Source of the DNA: Purshia tridentata
Lineage: Eukaryota > Streptophyta > Magnoliopsida > Rosales > Rosaceae
Assembly (NCBI GenBank): GCA_003254885.1
Contig: QANT01005673.1
Span: 1-64,000 of the forward strand
DNA: 64,000 nt
Reading direction: 5' to 3'
In this document: in pieces, positions 23,223 through 36,133 of the stretch
Layout: each line of letters begins with the position of its first letter
Numbering within the stretch: the first letter of the stretch is position 1
Notes under the pieces: model-generated
Seen by the model: only the letters and a program-made list of their open reading frames with translations
What the model was told of the DNA's origin: nothing
Databases searched by the model: none
Made by a program: the position numbers and the translations under genes

Positions 23223-26200
23223 CTAAGAACCTGAAGATGATTTCTGGACCCACACTTGTTTCTGCTGGCAGGAAGTGAAAGATTCTTAACTACTTACAGA
23301 TAAAATGAAGGTGAAATAAAAATAATGTGGTGATCTCCATGGCAAGTGATGCATACCTCAGGGGTACTATGAACAGTAGCACCTCTTTTAGATGACTTCC
23401 CCTCACTTACATTTAGAAAGCCATCATCTTTCATATTATGAGCAGTTCCACGTCGACCAAAATGTCTATGGGAACCTAGACAAAGTAAAAAAAAGAGGTT
23501 GTGTAACAAAGTGCCAATCACAAAAATGAAGTGTTTTTTTAAAGGATAAATAGATGAAATAAGTTCAGGGTGACTAGTGTCAGGCTTTGAAGATATAACT
23601 AACCATTCTCTACATGAGAACTATTGCGTCCACCTGTAGGAGCTAAAAGTTCCCCAGTCCTGCTTCCATAAGATGTGTCATCTTTCACTTCTCCATGGGA
23701 AACTGGAAAATCATAGACAAATAGTAAGGGTATGCATTGAGATGACAACTACACAACATTCCTCCCTAATAGTAGCCTGCATTTATGCATTGAGATTTGA
23801 CTGAGGATGATGATTTTATACAAAAATCATGTTCCTTAAATAGATCATCCATATACTTACAAACACCTGACCATCCATGTATAGCAACAGCCTTTACCTT
23901 CAACTGAATCAGAGAGCAGTTGAGGACGTTGTGACATGGAGGATGGCAAATGCTCATCACTAGCATGTGAAATATCCGAACGACGGAGAGGAGTCCAAAC
24001 ACCACGATCAGGTCTATCCTTGTTTCTTGTATGTTTTTCTTGCTTCTCAATAACATTGGTTGTACCATGCAGGTCCTTCTTTGAAAATTTATCAACTGCA
24101 GCCCTCTTTCTATCCCCTTCGGAGCTTATTAAGTTAGGTTCATTATTAGAGACATGACCATTCAACCCTAACCGTGCATTGGAGGTCCGAGCCACTCGCT
24201 TATTGTCCGTGTTCAGACTGAGAATTTTCTGCTGGGGCTGAACTTCTGTTGAAGCTTGACTTTGGCGTCCCTCATTATTCAAAAGTATGCTTCTGATCAA
24301 TCTTCCACCAGCCTCACGCCTTTGGTTCTGCCTCGAAGCAGCTGAAACAGGAGAACTTCCAACAGATGTTACACACTGCTGTTGTGACATAGCCTCAGGA
24401 GCCTAAAGGGGGGGGGAAAAAAAAACAAAAACAAAAGATTCCATCACCAACCTATCCAAAATGATAATTTAAGTGGTAAAATAGTAGATTATGTCCACGT
24501 AATAAATTATTAAATAGTACGAAGACTCACAGGGGGTATTTCACGCTCTTTTCCTTTAAGAAGTAGAAATTTCTTCCTTCCGGAGTCTGCAATCACTGGC
24601 ATTCCCGAAACAGAACCTTCAACGGTAGAAATTATATATAAGCAAACATAAGAAGCACAGCAGAATGAAACAAAGAAATAATGCGCATATGTTTTTGTAT
24701 CTGTTTTGGTGTGTGCCCTCATATCGGAAGTTCATTTCCTTCCCAAATTTCAGTCAAATGAGACCATGGATCAACTCGAAAATTCCACAATAATCCAACA
24801 GAAAAAAACATGCTCCTATCAACATTCAACAAATGCTCACACGCATGAACTGCCTTTTCCAAGTATGTCAATGCCACATCCACCTTAACACAAGTTTTGA
24901 ACTTTGTGGCTTTCTTTCTTTGCGTTTAAAATCCAGTATCATGTTCACCACAAAATAATATATATTGCATAATGTTCATGTACACATCTTCTCTTCTAAA
25001 TTTATGACAGATTCAAATGCTGAAAAATCGAGAAAGGATAAATACTAGATACCAATTTCATTTTCTAATGTTTCTCTTCCACTTGAAGCAGCGAACTGAT
25101 CCTCTCGCCTGGGCACAACAATGAAAGTTGACTTGTCCTTTCGACTTGTATGTCTGGCACTGTCCTTTAATATGTACTGTCAATCAGAAGGTAACTTGAA
25201 CTTAGCAATTCCCTAATCTTCCATATCACAGACATAGGTCATACAAGTCAAAGGGCAAAACAGATGAACTGGTAAACACATAAGAATCAACCACAAAGAG
25301 TCAAGAACATGTTTTTCCTCTACAAACAGAAACCATAGATGAAAGAAAAGATCCTTTGACAAAGGATGCACCTAAAAGTCCATTTACAAATTAATCTCCA
25401 CCTGCTGCACCCAGATTAAAATAATGAAAAGCCTCTTAATCCCATACAACAGCAGCATAAGTGGGTATTAATTACAAAAATTTCAGTAAAATATACAGAT
25501 TGTCCTCTTCTTAATCTTGAAGTGATAAACTGATTTAAGAGTCAACAGAATTGATTCAAAGCAGCAAGTGATGATACTAAGAAACTGATTAATTATCATT
25601 ATGTAACAGTAGTACTTCAAAAAAAAAAAAAACTTAAAAAACATTTCATGGAAATAAATTTATTTTTTTCAAAATATTAAGAACTATTTTAAAATATACA
25701 TATAATGGAGGCATGCCTTTTTCTTCTCAGAAATCCGTTTTGTAGAAGTTGAGCCACGTTTGCTAAGAGATGTAGCCCCAGCTCTTCTTCTAACCTTCCG
25801 AACAACTGATGAAACCTATTATCAAACACAAATTCAATAACTCAAAGGAATCTGTAAATAAAAACAATAAAATAATTCTTAACTAGAAAAAAATACATTT
25901 CACTTTTTATGAATCAAATTAAAATTATTATGAGTAAGAGGTCAAAAAAAAAAAAAAGCAGGCTGGGACTTTTCAGAGCTTGTAGAGTTCCATCTCAAAG
26001 TAATTATCCATGTTTTCAAAGCCAAGTGCATTTGTTCAGGGATAGCATATAAAAATAGAAAGCCAATAACTGTTACTCATACTGTAAATATCCACATACT
26101 TTTATTCATTAGGTAGTTCATAATTTCATTAAAGCATTAGAGATTAGTTAATAAGGTGATTAATAATGGACTTTTTAGTCATTTAGTAAGTTATTTAGGC

Positions 26201-29200
26201 CAATGTAGTCAGTCAAAAGCTTACACACAAATTTAAGATTTTGAAAGGCATTCGCTTATAATGAATCTTTTATCAAAATGTTCTTAAGAATGTATTATCA
26301 ACACACCAACAAATACAAAATAATGTTAGTGCCATTACCTGGGTCCCACTTCCAATAGCTCGTTTCTGACGAACATATTCCATAAGGGGTGTAACAATAG
26401 GAGGCTCTTTTGCACCACCTAACAAAGAAACAGTGAAAGTGTCAAATCTTGGGACAACTAACTTGTACTGATATATTATTTCAGTAAATATTTTTCCTCA
26501 CAAGAAAAAAGGGGCAGGGGGGAGAGAAGGAAGTTTGCGAACAGCCAAATATAACTATAGGCAATGCTGCTAGTCTAACAAATGCTTCCTCAAAATGCTT
26601 ATGAAAAATAAAACTGAAAACAAAGAAAAAACAGTAACATAAACCAAAAAAAGGTTTTGCCTCAACTTTCATTGGCCCTTATGTCGCTTTATTTCTTCAA
26701 TTTTTGGAGATGGGACGAGAAAATACTGAAGGGTCTCACATCCAAAATTTATAATGTGAATATGAGGTGGTCCAAGGTTGCAGAAGAAAAATAGTGAGAA
26801 TATCATCTTCCAAATAACATTGATTATTTACTTATAAGACACATGTACATAGTCTACATAGAGTGAGCAAAAGTATAACTCACCAGCTTGTTCTGCTTCC
26901 TTTCTTTCCAGCTGTATTTCTGCACTAGGAAGATTCTCAACAGGCTTTGCAATAAGTTTGAGGAACTCCAAATAATCAGGATCTACATTCATGAAAGATA
27001 CAGTAGTTAGCCATACAAGACAACAAGTTGCATTAGTCAGAACATGTTAGATCAAGAGCTTTCCCCATAATAATTTACTATTCAAAAACAACTAGTGTTT
27101 TCCGAATTATATGAGGACATTTGGCAATAAGCCTGCGCTTGTTTGGAGAGAGTCAAAACAACAATTCATTTTGCTCATACCACCTGAGTTTCGTATGTTT
27201 GGATATATCCATATATCTCTGACTATGAGCTAATAAAACTACCTGCGATCTTCGACCCCCCAGTGTCACTACGATCTCCCCCAATCAGTGCAATGGGATG
27301 TGTCTGTGGTAACATTCATATTTTCTGTTTTATTTTATTAAAGAGAGTGGGGAGAGAGAGATGTGAAGGAGAAAGAAAGAAAGCATAGAATGGTCTTTCA
27401 GATAGAAACTAAAAAAAGTTTTAGTTTTTAGTTTTAAAACTATTTATTCTTGATCTTCTCTTCCTCATCTATCTCATCTCCATTTTATGCCTCTCTTTTC
27501 TCTCTTCTTTTCTTCCTCTTTAATTTAAGAAGGAAAAAAACATTATGAAAAGAGTCCTAACTTAGTACCTTTATATATAGTCCCTTCACGGCCATCCTTT
27601 TTAGTGCATGGCTTTGGAACACGTTGTGACGGTGCATATTCAACTATAGCCTTGAACTGAGTTCCTACAAAAGAGAATTAAAATGACACAGTTACAGCTT
27701 TACAAAATGCACTGAGATTCCAAAAACAGAATAAGAATGAAATTCTAACACCATGACGCACATATTCTTTTACTATTGCAAGGATCATGTAATCCCCGAT
27801 CAGTCTCTCCGTAGAAAACTTTTTTCAGTTTGGAATATAAGAGAACAAAAGAAACATTTGTATACATCAATACCGTCGTAATTCATCAAACAAAATCTCA
27901 CGCATGAAGTAAGATTCACTGAAGCCATAAACTAATATGTGAAAGCTCTAGATGTTTAACATGGAAAAATGTAAAAATTACCTTTCTCATTAACAAAGAC
28001 ATGTCCATCATAGAATTCGGCAAACTCGAAAACATCTTCTGGTTGTGTGAACTCTATGTAAGCTCGAGAATACCTCTGATTCTTCTGGCTGCAACATTAT
28101 TTCAAATAAAAAACTCTGTAATGGGAAAATGATGTATTCTCTGTTTCTTTGCATAAACAGAAGGAAAAAAAAAAAAAAAGGAAGAATAGAACTTCAAGTT
28201 TCATAACCTAATTTTCATATCTCACGAGTTCCATGAGAATCCACCTAAATTGATAAATCATTCTACCTTATCAACACACAAAAAGTTAAAAAGAAAAATA
28301 TCTAGAATACTAAAAACTAGTTTCCTTCTTCCCTGGATACTGATTTTAGCAATTGAGAAGAGAAAAGAATAAAACCACTTCCCAAGTATATTTTCGGAGA
28401 GGACTTCCCAAGTATACTTAGATTAGACCAAGTGTGAGAGTAGGCATTATGGGAACACACTAACTGGAAAACCCCATATGTTCTAAATATTGATTTCTTT
28501 CTCTTTCCAACACTTTTTCAGGTAACAAACCAAGCATTCGTATCGATTTTAGTCAACCAACAGATGGTCCCACCAAACTGACATCTCATAATAATTGCAA
28601 ACAAAAATGAATAAATAGTCATTTGCGTTAACATCTACAATGCCAAAACATTTTTATTACAGAATTTTATCCTCTTTTCTTTTCCCAAATAACGAAACAA
28701 ACAAAAAGGCAAACTTCTTTTCTGTAACTTCAATTTACCCATGCTACAAAAAAGCGTTAAGAAACTCTGTCTTATAAACTTAAAAAAGTAACAAAAACAG
28801 TGTTGAGAAATGAATTTTTGGGAGTGTTTTTTCTTGCTTTTACTATCAAAATCATGATCCAATTTTTGCTTCCAGAAGCATCAAATGAATAATCACTTAG
28901 TATACTACCCAAAAAAAGCCAAAAGAACAGCTCCAACTAATATCCCATAACAACAACAGATCAATGGCCCATCCAAAATAAATACTACAATCCAAAACCT
29001 AATTTTCGGGGCCAAAACATGCCCAGCAACCAAACAAGGCATAATAACAAAAAAAAAAAACCAATAAAAGATATTAAAAACCCAAACACATTGAAGAGGC
29101 TTAACCTGTTCTTTCCCGGACGGAAGCAAAGCCAGTTGTAGCGGTCAGAGAACTGGTGGATTTGCTGAAGAAGATCGGACAGAGGCAGAGACGGAGGCAA

Positions 29201-29242
29201 GTGCCGAATCAACACCTTCGTCCTCACTAACGGGTCCTTCAT
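23223..29242 (-). CDS. UPF3: UPF3, nonsense-mediated mRNA decay factor
   Basis: Twelve exons (high to low): 29242-29106, 28088-27982, 27664-27569, 26982-26884, 26418-26339, 25815-25717, 25176-25053, 24616-24531, 24402-23898, 23702-23604, 23475-23357 and 23261-23223. They total 529 residues with consistent phases. Residues 8 to about 170 form the Smg4/UPF3 RRM-like domain (KVLIRHLPPSLPLSDLL, SDRYNWLCFRPGK, FVNEKGTQFKAIVEYAPSQR, PDYLEFLKLIAKPVENLP), which contacts UPF2. The remainder is basic and low-complexity, with nuclear-localisation-like KR clusters and the plant block EKHTRNKDRPDRGVW. UPF3 links the exon junction complex to UPF2/UPF1 and shuttles between nucleus and cytoplasm. Exon 6 ends at a GC donor (AAAAAG/GCATGC), which restores the family's KKKY junction. 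The last exon is short and could begin one codon earlier (at 23264). Confidence 0.93.
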
Positions 29243-31677
29243 CTTCGATTAATTTTTCATTCACAGACACAAAACAATCGTGGAGTTTTTCTGGATACTT
29301 TTCGTTTTTTCTGTTCTCTCCCGAGAAAATTGAGATTGGATATTTGGTAAGGCAAGGCCAGCGATTGGGCTAGTGTGGGCCGGGGTCTCTCACAATAACA
29401 TGTGCTTTGGGCTTTTGTTTTTTGGTCATGTAGGTTGGACTTCATTTGCAAAGACTTCATTTTGAGACCCTTTTAAATTTTGTCCTGAACTTCCAATTTT
29501 ACCCCTCTAATTTATATCTGATATGGGCCATATGGCTTTTATAGGAACGAATTTTTTTACTATTAGTAAAAAGGATGCAATTTTCACACTCTATATTTTT
29601 TAAAAAATTTATATTTATTATTATTTTTTAAAACTTTTTTAAGGTAAGTATATGCCAAAATAAGAAGAAAAATTTAACCCACAATCCCCCCGCCTCAAAA
29701 CTTAAGTCGCAACAAAAAATTCTTACCAAGCCTTAGGCGGTTCTTATGGAGTCCTCATTAGTTCTTTCCAAGTATTCGACAACTACAAATATAGCCTGCA
29801 TATGCAATCTAACTTTGTATGTGCAATCTAAAATCCATCATCGGCAACTTATAAATCTACGTTGTAATATAAAATATGTAGATGCAGATGGCTAATGCAT
29901 CTGCATTTTCTGAGCTTTTGATAAGAATACCAAGCCCTCGGTATCCTTTTTATCACTTTCAAACATTGTGCACGCGAATATAATGACTTTTAACTTTAAC
30001 TTAAAATTTTCAATTACATATAATTTGAAAATTTTTTCCTTTGGAGTAATGTATGTAACTTTAAAGCCCCAAATATACCTCTTGATTATTCAGAACACAA
30101 ATTTCTTGAGTCCTGAGTATAATAGTAAAATTCTTGACCAAAACAAAAGTATAATAGTAAAACAAAACAACTAAACCCAAATATATTTAATAGAGTAAAT
30201 TAATAAAAATAAATAAATAAATACAAATTCCTTGAGCCCTAAGTAAACAACAATCCGTAATCCTCTAGAATACAACTGGCCACACAGGATAATTACGTCA
30301 TATCTTATAAATAATCTTTTCGTGTTATTGTGTCACTGCCTCTTCGTTATCTTCTCTCTCACTGTGAGTCTTTTCGTTCTTAGTCTTCCTTCCAAGTAAG
30401 TCATCTCCCAGTAACTTTAGTTCTTTTATTTAGAGATTATTTTTTGTTTTTTCTTCAATAATTTGTTTGGCCGACGGGCAAATCCTGGAAAACGACAGGG
30501 ATCGAAGTCTCTGAATAGTACAGTTTCTGTTTATTCAGCTGTCTGCGTTTAGTTGAGACGATTATTTCAATTTTGGAATCTGAAAGGGTGCAAATCCACA
30601 ATAATTATATTTCTTTTTGCTTTGCGTTGTTAGTTTTGCTTCGCTTTCTCGGAAACCAAACAGATTGTTTCTGAATGTTTGTGCCTCTGTCTCTTTGGCT
30701 GATTTAGGTTCTGGCTTGTTCATGGATCATTGTTTTTTCTCGTGCATATGCTTGTAGGTTGGGCAGTTATGTAGGCTTAGTTGTATGTTCAGTTTAATAT
30801 TTTGGTTACTTAGAAATAGAATTGTATTCATATGGCTCATCATATGTGAAGTGTATTAGATTCAGTCAAGGTCCTTGCTTAATTCAGTCTTTGATTGCTG
30901 ATTGTAACAAGTTTTTGACAAATTTAGTCGTGTGCATTTTATTTCAGTTCATGAGTGTTAATGGTTTGTCGCTATGATAATTTTTTAAGGAAATTAATCA
31001 ATAATATTGAAATATGGCCAATTTTAAGAAAGAAAAGTTGAAGCTTGTTGCTTTTATTCTGATTTATGTTTTTCTAATATTTAACTTCCTAATTGTTTCT
31101 AAAATTGTCTTTTTTGTGTGTGTGTGCTTTTGCAAAAATTCTCAATTAGATTGTATTGGTGGCCCATGGAACTACATATGGCTTACCATTAATGATACAT
31201 TTCACATTGTAAGGCATTATTAAATCTTTCTGGGGAGTTGTTTTCTTGTATCTTCTGTTTGTTTGGTGTTAATAAAGTTTCTATTTATCAAGAGGAAAAA
31301 AAGGTTTATTGACCATGTTTTGAAATCATTGTCTTCTGCTAAAATAAAAAAATGATGTATTGATGGAACGGTGATTTGCATAATTTTGTTTCTACCTTGT
31401 GTCGTTGGAATTGTGACTAGCTTTGCATTAATGGAATATGGATTCTTTTATGCAGTGTGTATTTTATAAAACAGTAAAAAATTTAAATGGGTGTGATAAG
31501 AAAAAAACATTCCGCTTAGATCCTTTTAGTTTTCTACAGTTCTAGACATGATTTTGTTGGCAAGTATTATGACTTATGTGATGCATACTTTTCTCATAAT
31601 AAAGTATCGACATTATTCTTTTGAAAAGAAATGTATTGATAAGATAAAATGCCTGCTAGGTATCCTGATAATATATA
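29243..31677 (+). promoter_or_regulatory. Divergent UPF3/IAN promoter region and IAN leader intron
   Basis: UPF3 (-) and the IAN GTPase (+) are transcribed away from each other. A CTTATAAATAA TATA-like box lies near 30304-30314. A pyrimidine-rich leader exon of about 30335-30395 ends in CCAA/GTAAGTC, and a GCTAG acceptor ends at 31659, giving a leader intron of about 1.26 kb. The ATG at 31678 lies 18 bases into the next exon. The segment 29460-30300 is AT-rich without recognised genes. Confidence 0.5.
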
Positions 31678-33872
31678 ATGGGTGGAAGCTCCATTGATGA
31701 TGACTGGGAGTTTACTTCGTCATCTAATCTTGTCCGTACGGTGGTCTTAGTTGGACGCACTGGTAATGGAAAAAGTGCAACAGGCAACAGTATTCTTGGA
31801 AGAAAGGCTTTCAAATCCAAGACGGGTTCCTCTGGTGTTACAAGCACTTGTGAATTGGAGAAAACTGTATTGAGAGATGGACAAGTTGTGAATGTTATAG
31901 ACACTCCTGGTAAAATTCAACTGACTTCAATTTTTTTAAAAATTTTTTTATACATTCAATTTGATATATTTTATTTTTATTTTCTAGGAGTAGGGAAACA
32001 AATGTATAGAGTAGTTGCACTTAGTAAACTGGTGCTAAGAAGTAACTATCTTTCATTGTGTTGACTTGTTTGGTACAGGTCTTTTTGATTCTTCTCTAAG
32101 CTCAGACTTTATTGGCAAAGAAATTGTCAAATGCATTGATTTGGCCAAGGATGGAATCCATGCAGTTCTTATAGTTTTCTCAGTTAGGACCCGCTTTTCA
32201 AAAGAAGAAGAAGCTGCACTTCATAGCCTGCAAACTTTGTTTGGAAGAAAAATTAATGATTACATAATTGTGGTGTTTACTGGGGGAGATGACATTGAAG
32301 ATAATGATGAGACATTAGATGACTATTTGGGACGTGATTGTCCGGAGGCTTTAAAGGTGCTTACCAACATTTAAACTTGTTCTTTTGCTTTTCTTTTCTT
32401 GTCTGCAAGCTTTTCTTCTTTTCTGTGATATTCTTTTAAGTATAACCCAAAAAATCTCTAATCTGCCCTGATTCTAAAGTAACTTTAATAAAGAACAGAC
32501 ATCAACTCACAGAAGCTTTCCAATCTAACAGGATAGTAGAAAGAGAACGCTCTCTAAAATCTGCTGAGAATGAAACTTAAAGGGCTGCCCAAAATCTAAT
32601 TTGTTCCCAAAGTTAATCCATTCCCAGCCCATCTTCAACATTTCTTATTCACTCTGTCCACAAGGCAATCTGTGAATGCCATCTATATTGTCATAATAGT
32701 TCTCCATTTTCATGAGAAGTCAATTTTGCCCATTTTTATTTTTAATATCTTAATTTATTTTTGGCTGGAGAAGGTCAAAGTTGGTTTTGTATACATATTC
32801 CAGAACTAAGTGGACTTCAAAGATTTACCCGAAAGTTCCATTTCGTGAAGATTAGTATCATGCAGATCACATAAAATTTGCTATTAGTAGCATGGAATAA
32901 TGGGAGATCCTCCAAGGGAGCTTGCCTGAATCTTATTTCTTAGACATTACCATTCTTCTATTTTTGCATATTTGTATATGGTTTGTAACAATTTGTGTAC
33001 AGTATTTTTTTTTTCTCGCTTAATTTATGGCTATCTTGAATATAAAGCTAACATGTTTTAGACATTTAATCTATTCTCGCATTAATTTAGGAAATCCTTG
33101 CTTTGTGTGAAAATCGCTGTGTGCTTTTTGATAACAAGACTAAGGATGAAAGTAAGAGGGTTGAACAAGTGCATCAGCTTCTCACTCTTGTAAACAAGGT
33201 CATATCACAGAATGGTGGACGTCCTTACACAGATGAGATATTTGCGGAAGTGAAGGTACTTTACTTTTTTAATTAATAATTATTTTTTAAAATTCACCAT
33301 GCTTGTATGAAAGGATCATGATCAAATTTTTACTGCATCTGACAGAAAGGGGCAATGGAACTCCGTGATCGACAAGAAACGGTTAATTCTTTGAAGGGGA
33401 TCAAGGGGTATTCTAAACGGGATATATCAGATTTGAAGGATCAGATGGATCGTGCATACGATGAGCAGCTTAAACGAATTTCTGAGATGGTAATAGATTG
33501 CCTTAATTTTTCATCTGTCTTTGTTTGGGTTTCACAATTGTTCTTAATATTATTTATAGTTTTCTTAATTGTTTAAAACTAGAGTACCATTTTCAGTTGC
33601 ACAATAGCCCATAGTATTGACCACCCACAGTTAAGCATCATATGTTGGTAGGGCCCAAAAAAATGCAAGCTCGATTTATGGATCATGATGATATTGTTGT
33701 ACAGGTTGAGTCGAAGTTAAGAGAGACTACTACGAGGCTTGAAAAACAGTTGGCAGATGCCCAATTGGCTCAAACAAGGTCAGATGATGAAATTCGAAAG
33801 CTTAGAGAAAATCTAACGAGAGCAGAGGAGGAGCTTCGTAAAAGAGGTGAATCGAAGTGTGCCATTCTGTAA
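31678..33872 (+). CDS. IAN9: AIG1-type GTPase, IAN9-like, with C-terminal CaaX box
   Basis: Five exons: 31678-31909, 32079-32356, 33091-33255, 33346-33489 and 33705-33872, 328 residues. The AIG1/GIMAP GTPase domain shows a G1 P-loop ([10 protein letters not shown], residues 26-35), G3 DTPG at the first exon junction, the conserved [22 protein letters not shown] segment and the TGGD block. A charged, probably coiled-coil C-terminal region of about 100 residues follows ([20 protein letters not shown]). The protein ends SKCAIL, a CaaX box predicted to be geranylgeranylated because the last residue is Leu, which would place it on membranes. Plant IAN proteins are linked to immunity and heat or ER stress; Arabidopsis IAN9 is reported as a negative immune regulator. 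It lies head-to-head with UPF3, as At1g33970 lies beside At1g33980. Confidence 0.92.
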
Positions 33873-34929
33873 TGTAATTATTGATAAGATATGTGGTAAG
33901 CAGAATGATCATCAAATATTCATCTCTTTTCCCCATTTAATTGTCGTTTATGCGGAGTTTGCAACAACATTTTGTGACAACAACTGATAATGATTATGGT
34001 TTGATTGTATATGTAAATTTTTAGGATGCTGGCGTAAAGTTCAATTTAATATCTATCCATATATATATTTTATGCCCATAAGATTTCTCTCTCGTTTGTA
34101 TTGTTGTACGTGTCTACAATGTTTGCTTGTCATTTCAGCAGACGTTTCAGTTGCGGGCCTTTATTTGTTGCCACCTGTCAACAAATTCAAGGGTTGAGAT
34201 GGGATCAGCAACTGAAACAACCCCTCTAATTTGAATTTAGATCTCTATAATAAGTTATATCTAATTGTTTATTTATTTTAATGCAATTTTAGTGGATAGT
34301 GGAACTGTGGAAGCTGGTGAGGGCCTTAAGCCAAGACAAGGTCCTTGCATTGAGGGAATACACCAATAATGTGTATCAAGTTAGCAATAATAACAACCGA
34401 TTGCTGACTCAATCTTTCTAATTAAACCACAAGATTTACATGGCCAATAAAAACCAGAAGAATTACAAAGCATCCTCACCTCAGTTTAGTCATCTCCAGC
34501 TTCAATGATTTGGGAAGTAGTACTGGATGCTTCTGCTACTAGCTAGGAAAGCAGTAGCACCAGCTAGAGCTGGTACAGTTACTTATCTTTAAGAACGCAT
34601 ATAATCGGTTCTCAAGTGTATATGTAAGCAAGACATAATACTTCAATCGTATGAGGACACTAGTTTCGACTTATTTCATCTCATAATTTGGGGACCTCCG
34701 CAACCATATATATCATTGGTTATAGATGTCTCATAATCAATCCCATAATTTAATGATAAAAGTTGGTAAGCTGAAACTTAACTAACTACTGGCCTGAGTA
34801 GTAATTATGGGTGGGGAGGCGCCTTCAATTTCCAAACTCTCCTTTGCACTAGAGAAGTGTTGCCTGGCAGAGAGCAAATTTGAAAAAGCTCTGCAAAAAT
34901 ATTGATCAGTGAATAAAGTCAGAAGCTGG
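33873..34929. other. IAN 3' flank, no further gene
   Basis: 3' UTR and AT-rich sequence downstream of the GTPase. No coding segment recognised. Confidence 0.4.
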
Positions 34930-35225
34930 TCCTTGGCCTCCTTGGTGATCAATTAAGGAAATTTGTAGACCGTGATTCTGCTATGTTCGGTAGAGGTTTC
35001 AAGTTGACTTTGCCTGAGATTGAGAAAACGTGGTATGATGCTGCTATTAGAAGAAACTGGACTACAGGGGAAAAATGCATGGTTTGGTGGAAGGATTCAG
35101 AAGGAGTGGGAAGGCCAAATTGTTCCTTCTCAGGCCAAGTCACATGATTTCCCGACAGCCCTTCCCTCGGTTAAGATATGAGATTCATTGGCATTGTCCT
35201 TGGGAACTGCATCATCCTTTCATAT
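34930..35225 (+). pseudogene. BRWD/PHIP-type WD40-bromodomain protein fragment
   Basis: The plus strand reads FGRGFKLTLPEIEKTWYDAA then IRRNWTTGEKCMVWWKDSEG. After frame changes it continues as QAKSHDFP, RYEIHWH and PWELHHP-like pieces. These blocks, in this order, match my memory of the region between the WD40 repeats and the bromodomain in plant BRWD3/PHIP-like proteins (KTRYDAAM-RNW, CQVWWKN, AKSSEFPDSPWERY, HLHSPWELHD). Several frame breaks and the lack of any neighbouring WD40 or bromodomain exon show a dead fragment. It abuts the 3' end of the kinase pseudogene copy. Confidence 0.6.
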
Positions 35226-35254
35226 CATGTAAACTTACTCAACACTAACTGCAT

Positions 35255-36133
35255 GGTTTACACACAAATGGGTGGTTCAAGAGCATAGCGGCTGTGAACC
35301 TTTCTGAAGGGTTCACTTTCCCAAAAAATCCGTGGCTTCTTTGGACAGCCATATAGGAACAAAGGGCATTTCGTAAGCAATCCGAGACTTTACGTCCTCA
35401 AATTTCTTGCCAGTTTTCATATCCCATGGTAGCCTAGCAGTTAACATCTTGAAGACCACACAACCCAAGGCCCAGATATCAGAGGGCTGCTCCTGAATTC
35501 CATAAACCACTGCTTCGGGAGAGAAATACCTTTCAGTGCCTTGTAGTCCACAACAAGGTTTCCCTCCATTCCATTTAGCAGCACTCTTTGTCAGTCCCAA
35601 GTCCCCAATTTTGGGCACAAGTTCAGTACCAGCATCACTACTGTTCGGCCTCACAAGTAATATATTCGCAGGCTTCACATCACAATGAACATAACCCTTT
35701 TCATGAATGCACTTTAGCCCTTGTAGAATACATGCTGTATACTTCCTTGCTACAGATTCACGCAACCCAAAACCCTTGGAGTATTCTATCAAATCCCCAA
35801 TTGTTCCTCCAGAAGCATACTCCAAAAATACATTGAATATTACCAACCGTCACATCCTCTCCATAACAGTCAATAACAAAAGGGCAATCACGAAAAGTGT
35901 TGAGAAGTGTTTTCTCCCTCACCAGCTCGGCCGAGACAGAGACCTTTGGATTTCACCGCCATAATCTGAGGCATACCCTCCAACTGCGAACTGTGTTTCT
36001 TCAGAAAAGCCAAATAAACGGACCCAAACCCGCCTTTGCCGAGCATTCGCCCTCGAACCCACGCATCACCACTGACATAAATATCCTGCTCTGCCTCTGG
36101 AAGCTCTGCTCTTTTCATCTTTAGTGTCGGCAT
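35255..36133 (-). pseudogene. MAPKKK-like kinase pseudogene (inverted copy of the 44.5-45.8 kb gene)
   Basis: The start MPTLKMKRAELPEAEQD and the G-loop GKGGFGSVY are intact, but the frame is broken. Compared with the copy at 44495-45778 I see a 2-base deletion just after AVKS, a 14-base deletion before the IFNVFLEYASGG block, and a 10-base deletion after DFLGK that ends the catalytic domain. The DFG motif reads DLG and the catalytic loop HCDVKPANILL has PAN instead of PEN. Homology stops at about 35255, so the C-terminal tail is missing. The promoter side remains similar to about 36610. It was presumably functional before duplication or decayed afterwards; a transcript is possible but not a kinase. 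Confidence 0.9.

Noticed and set aside
35588-36124. Plus-strand frames opposite the kinase pseudogene
   Set aside because: Antisense shadows of the kinase copy.
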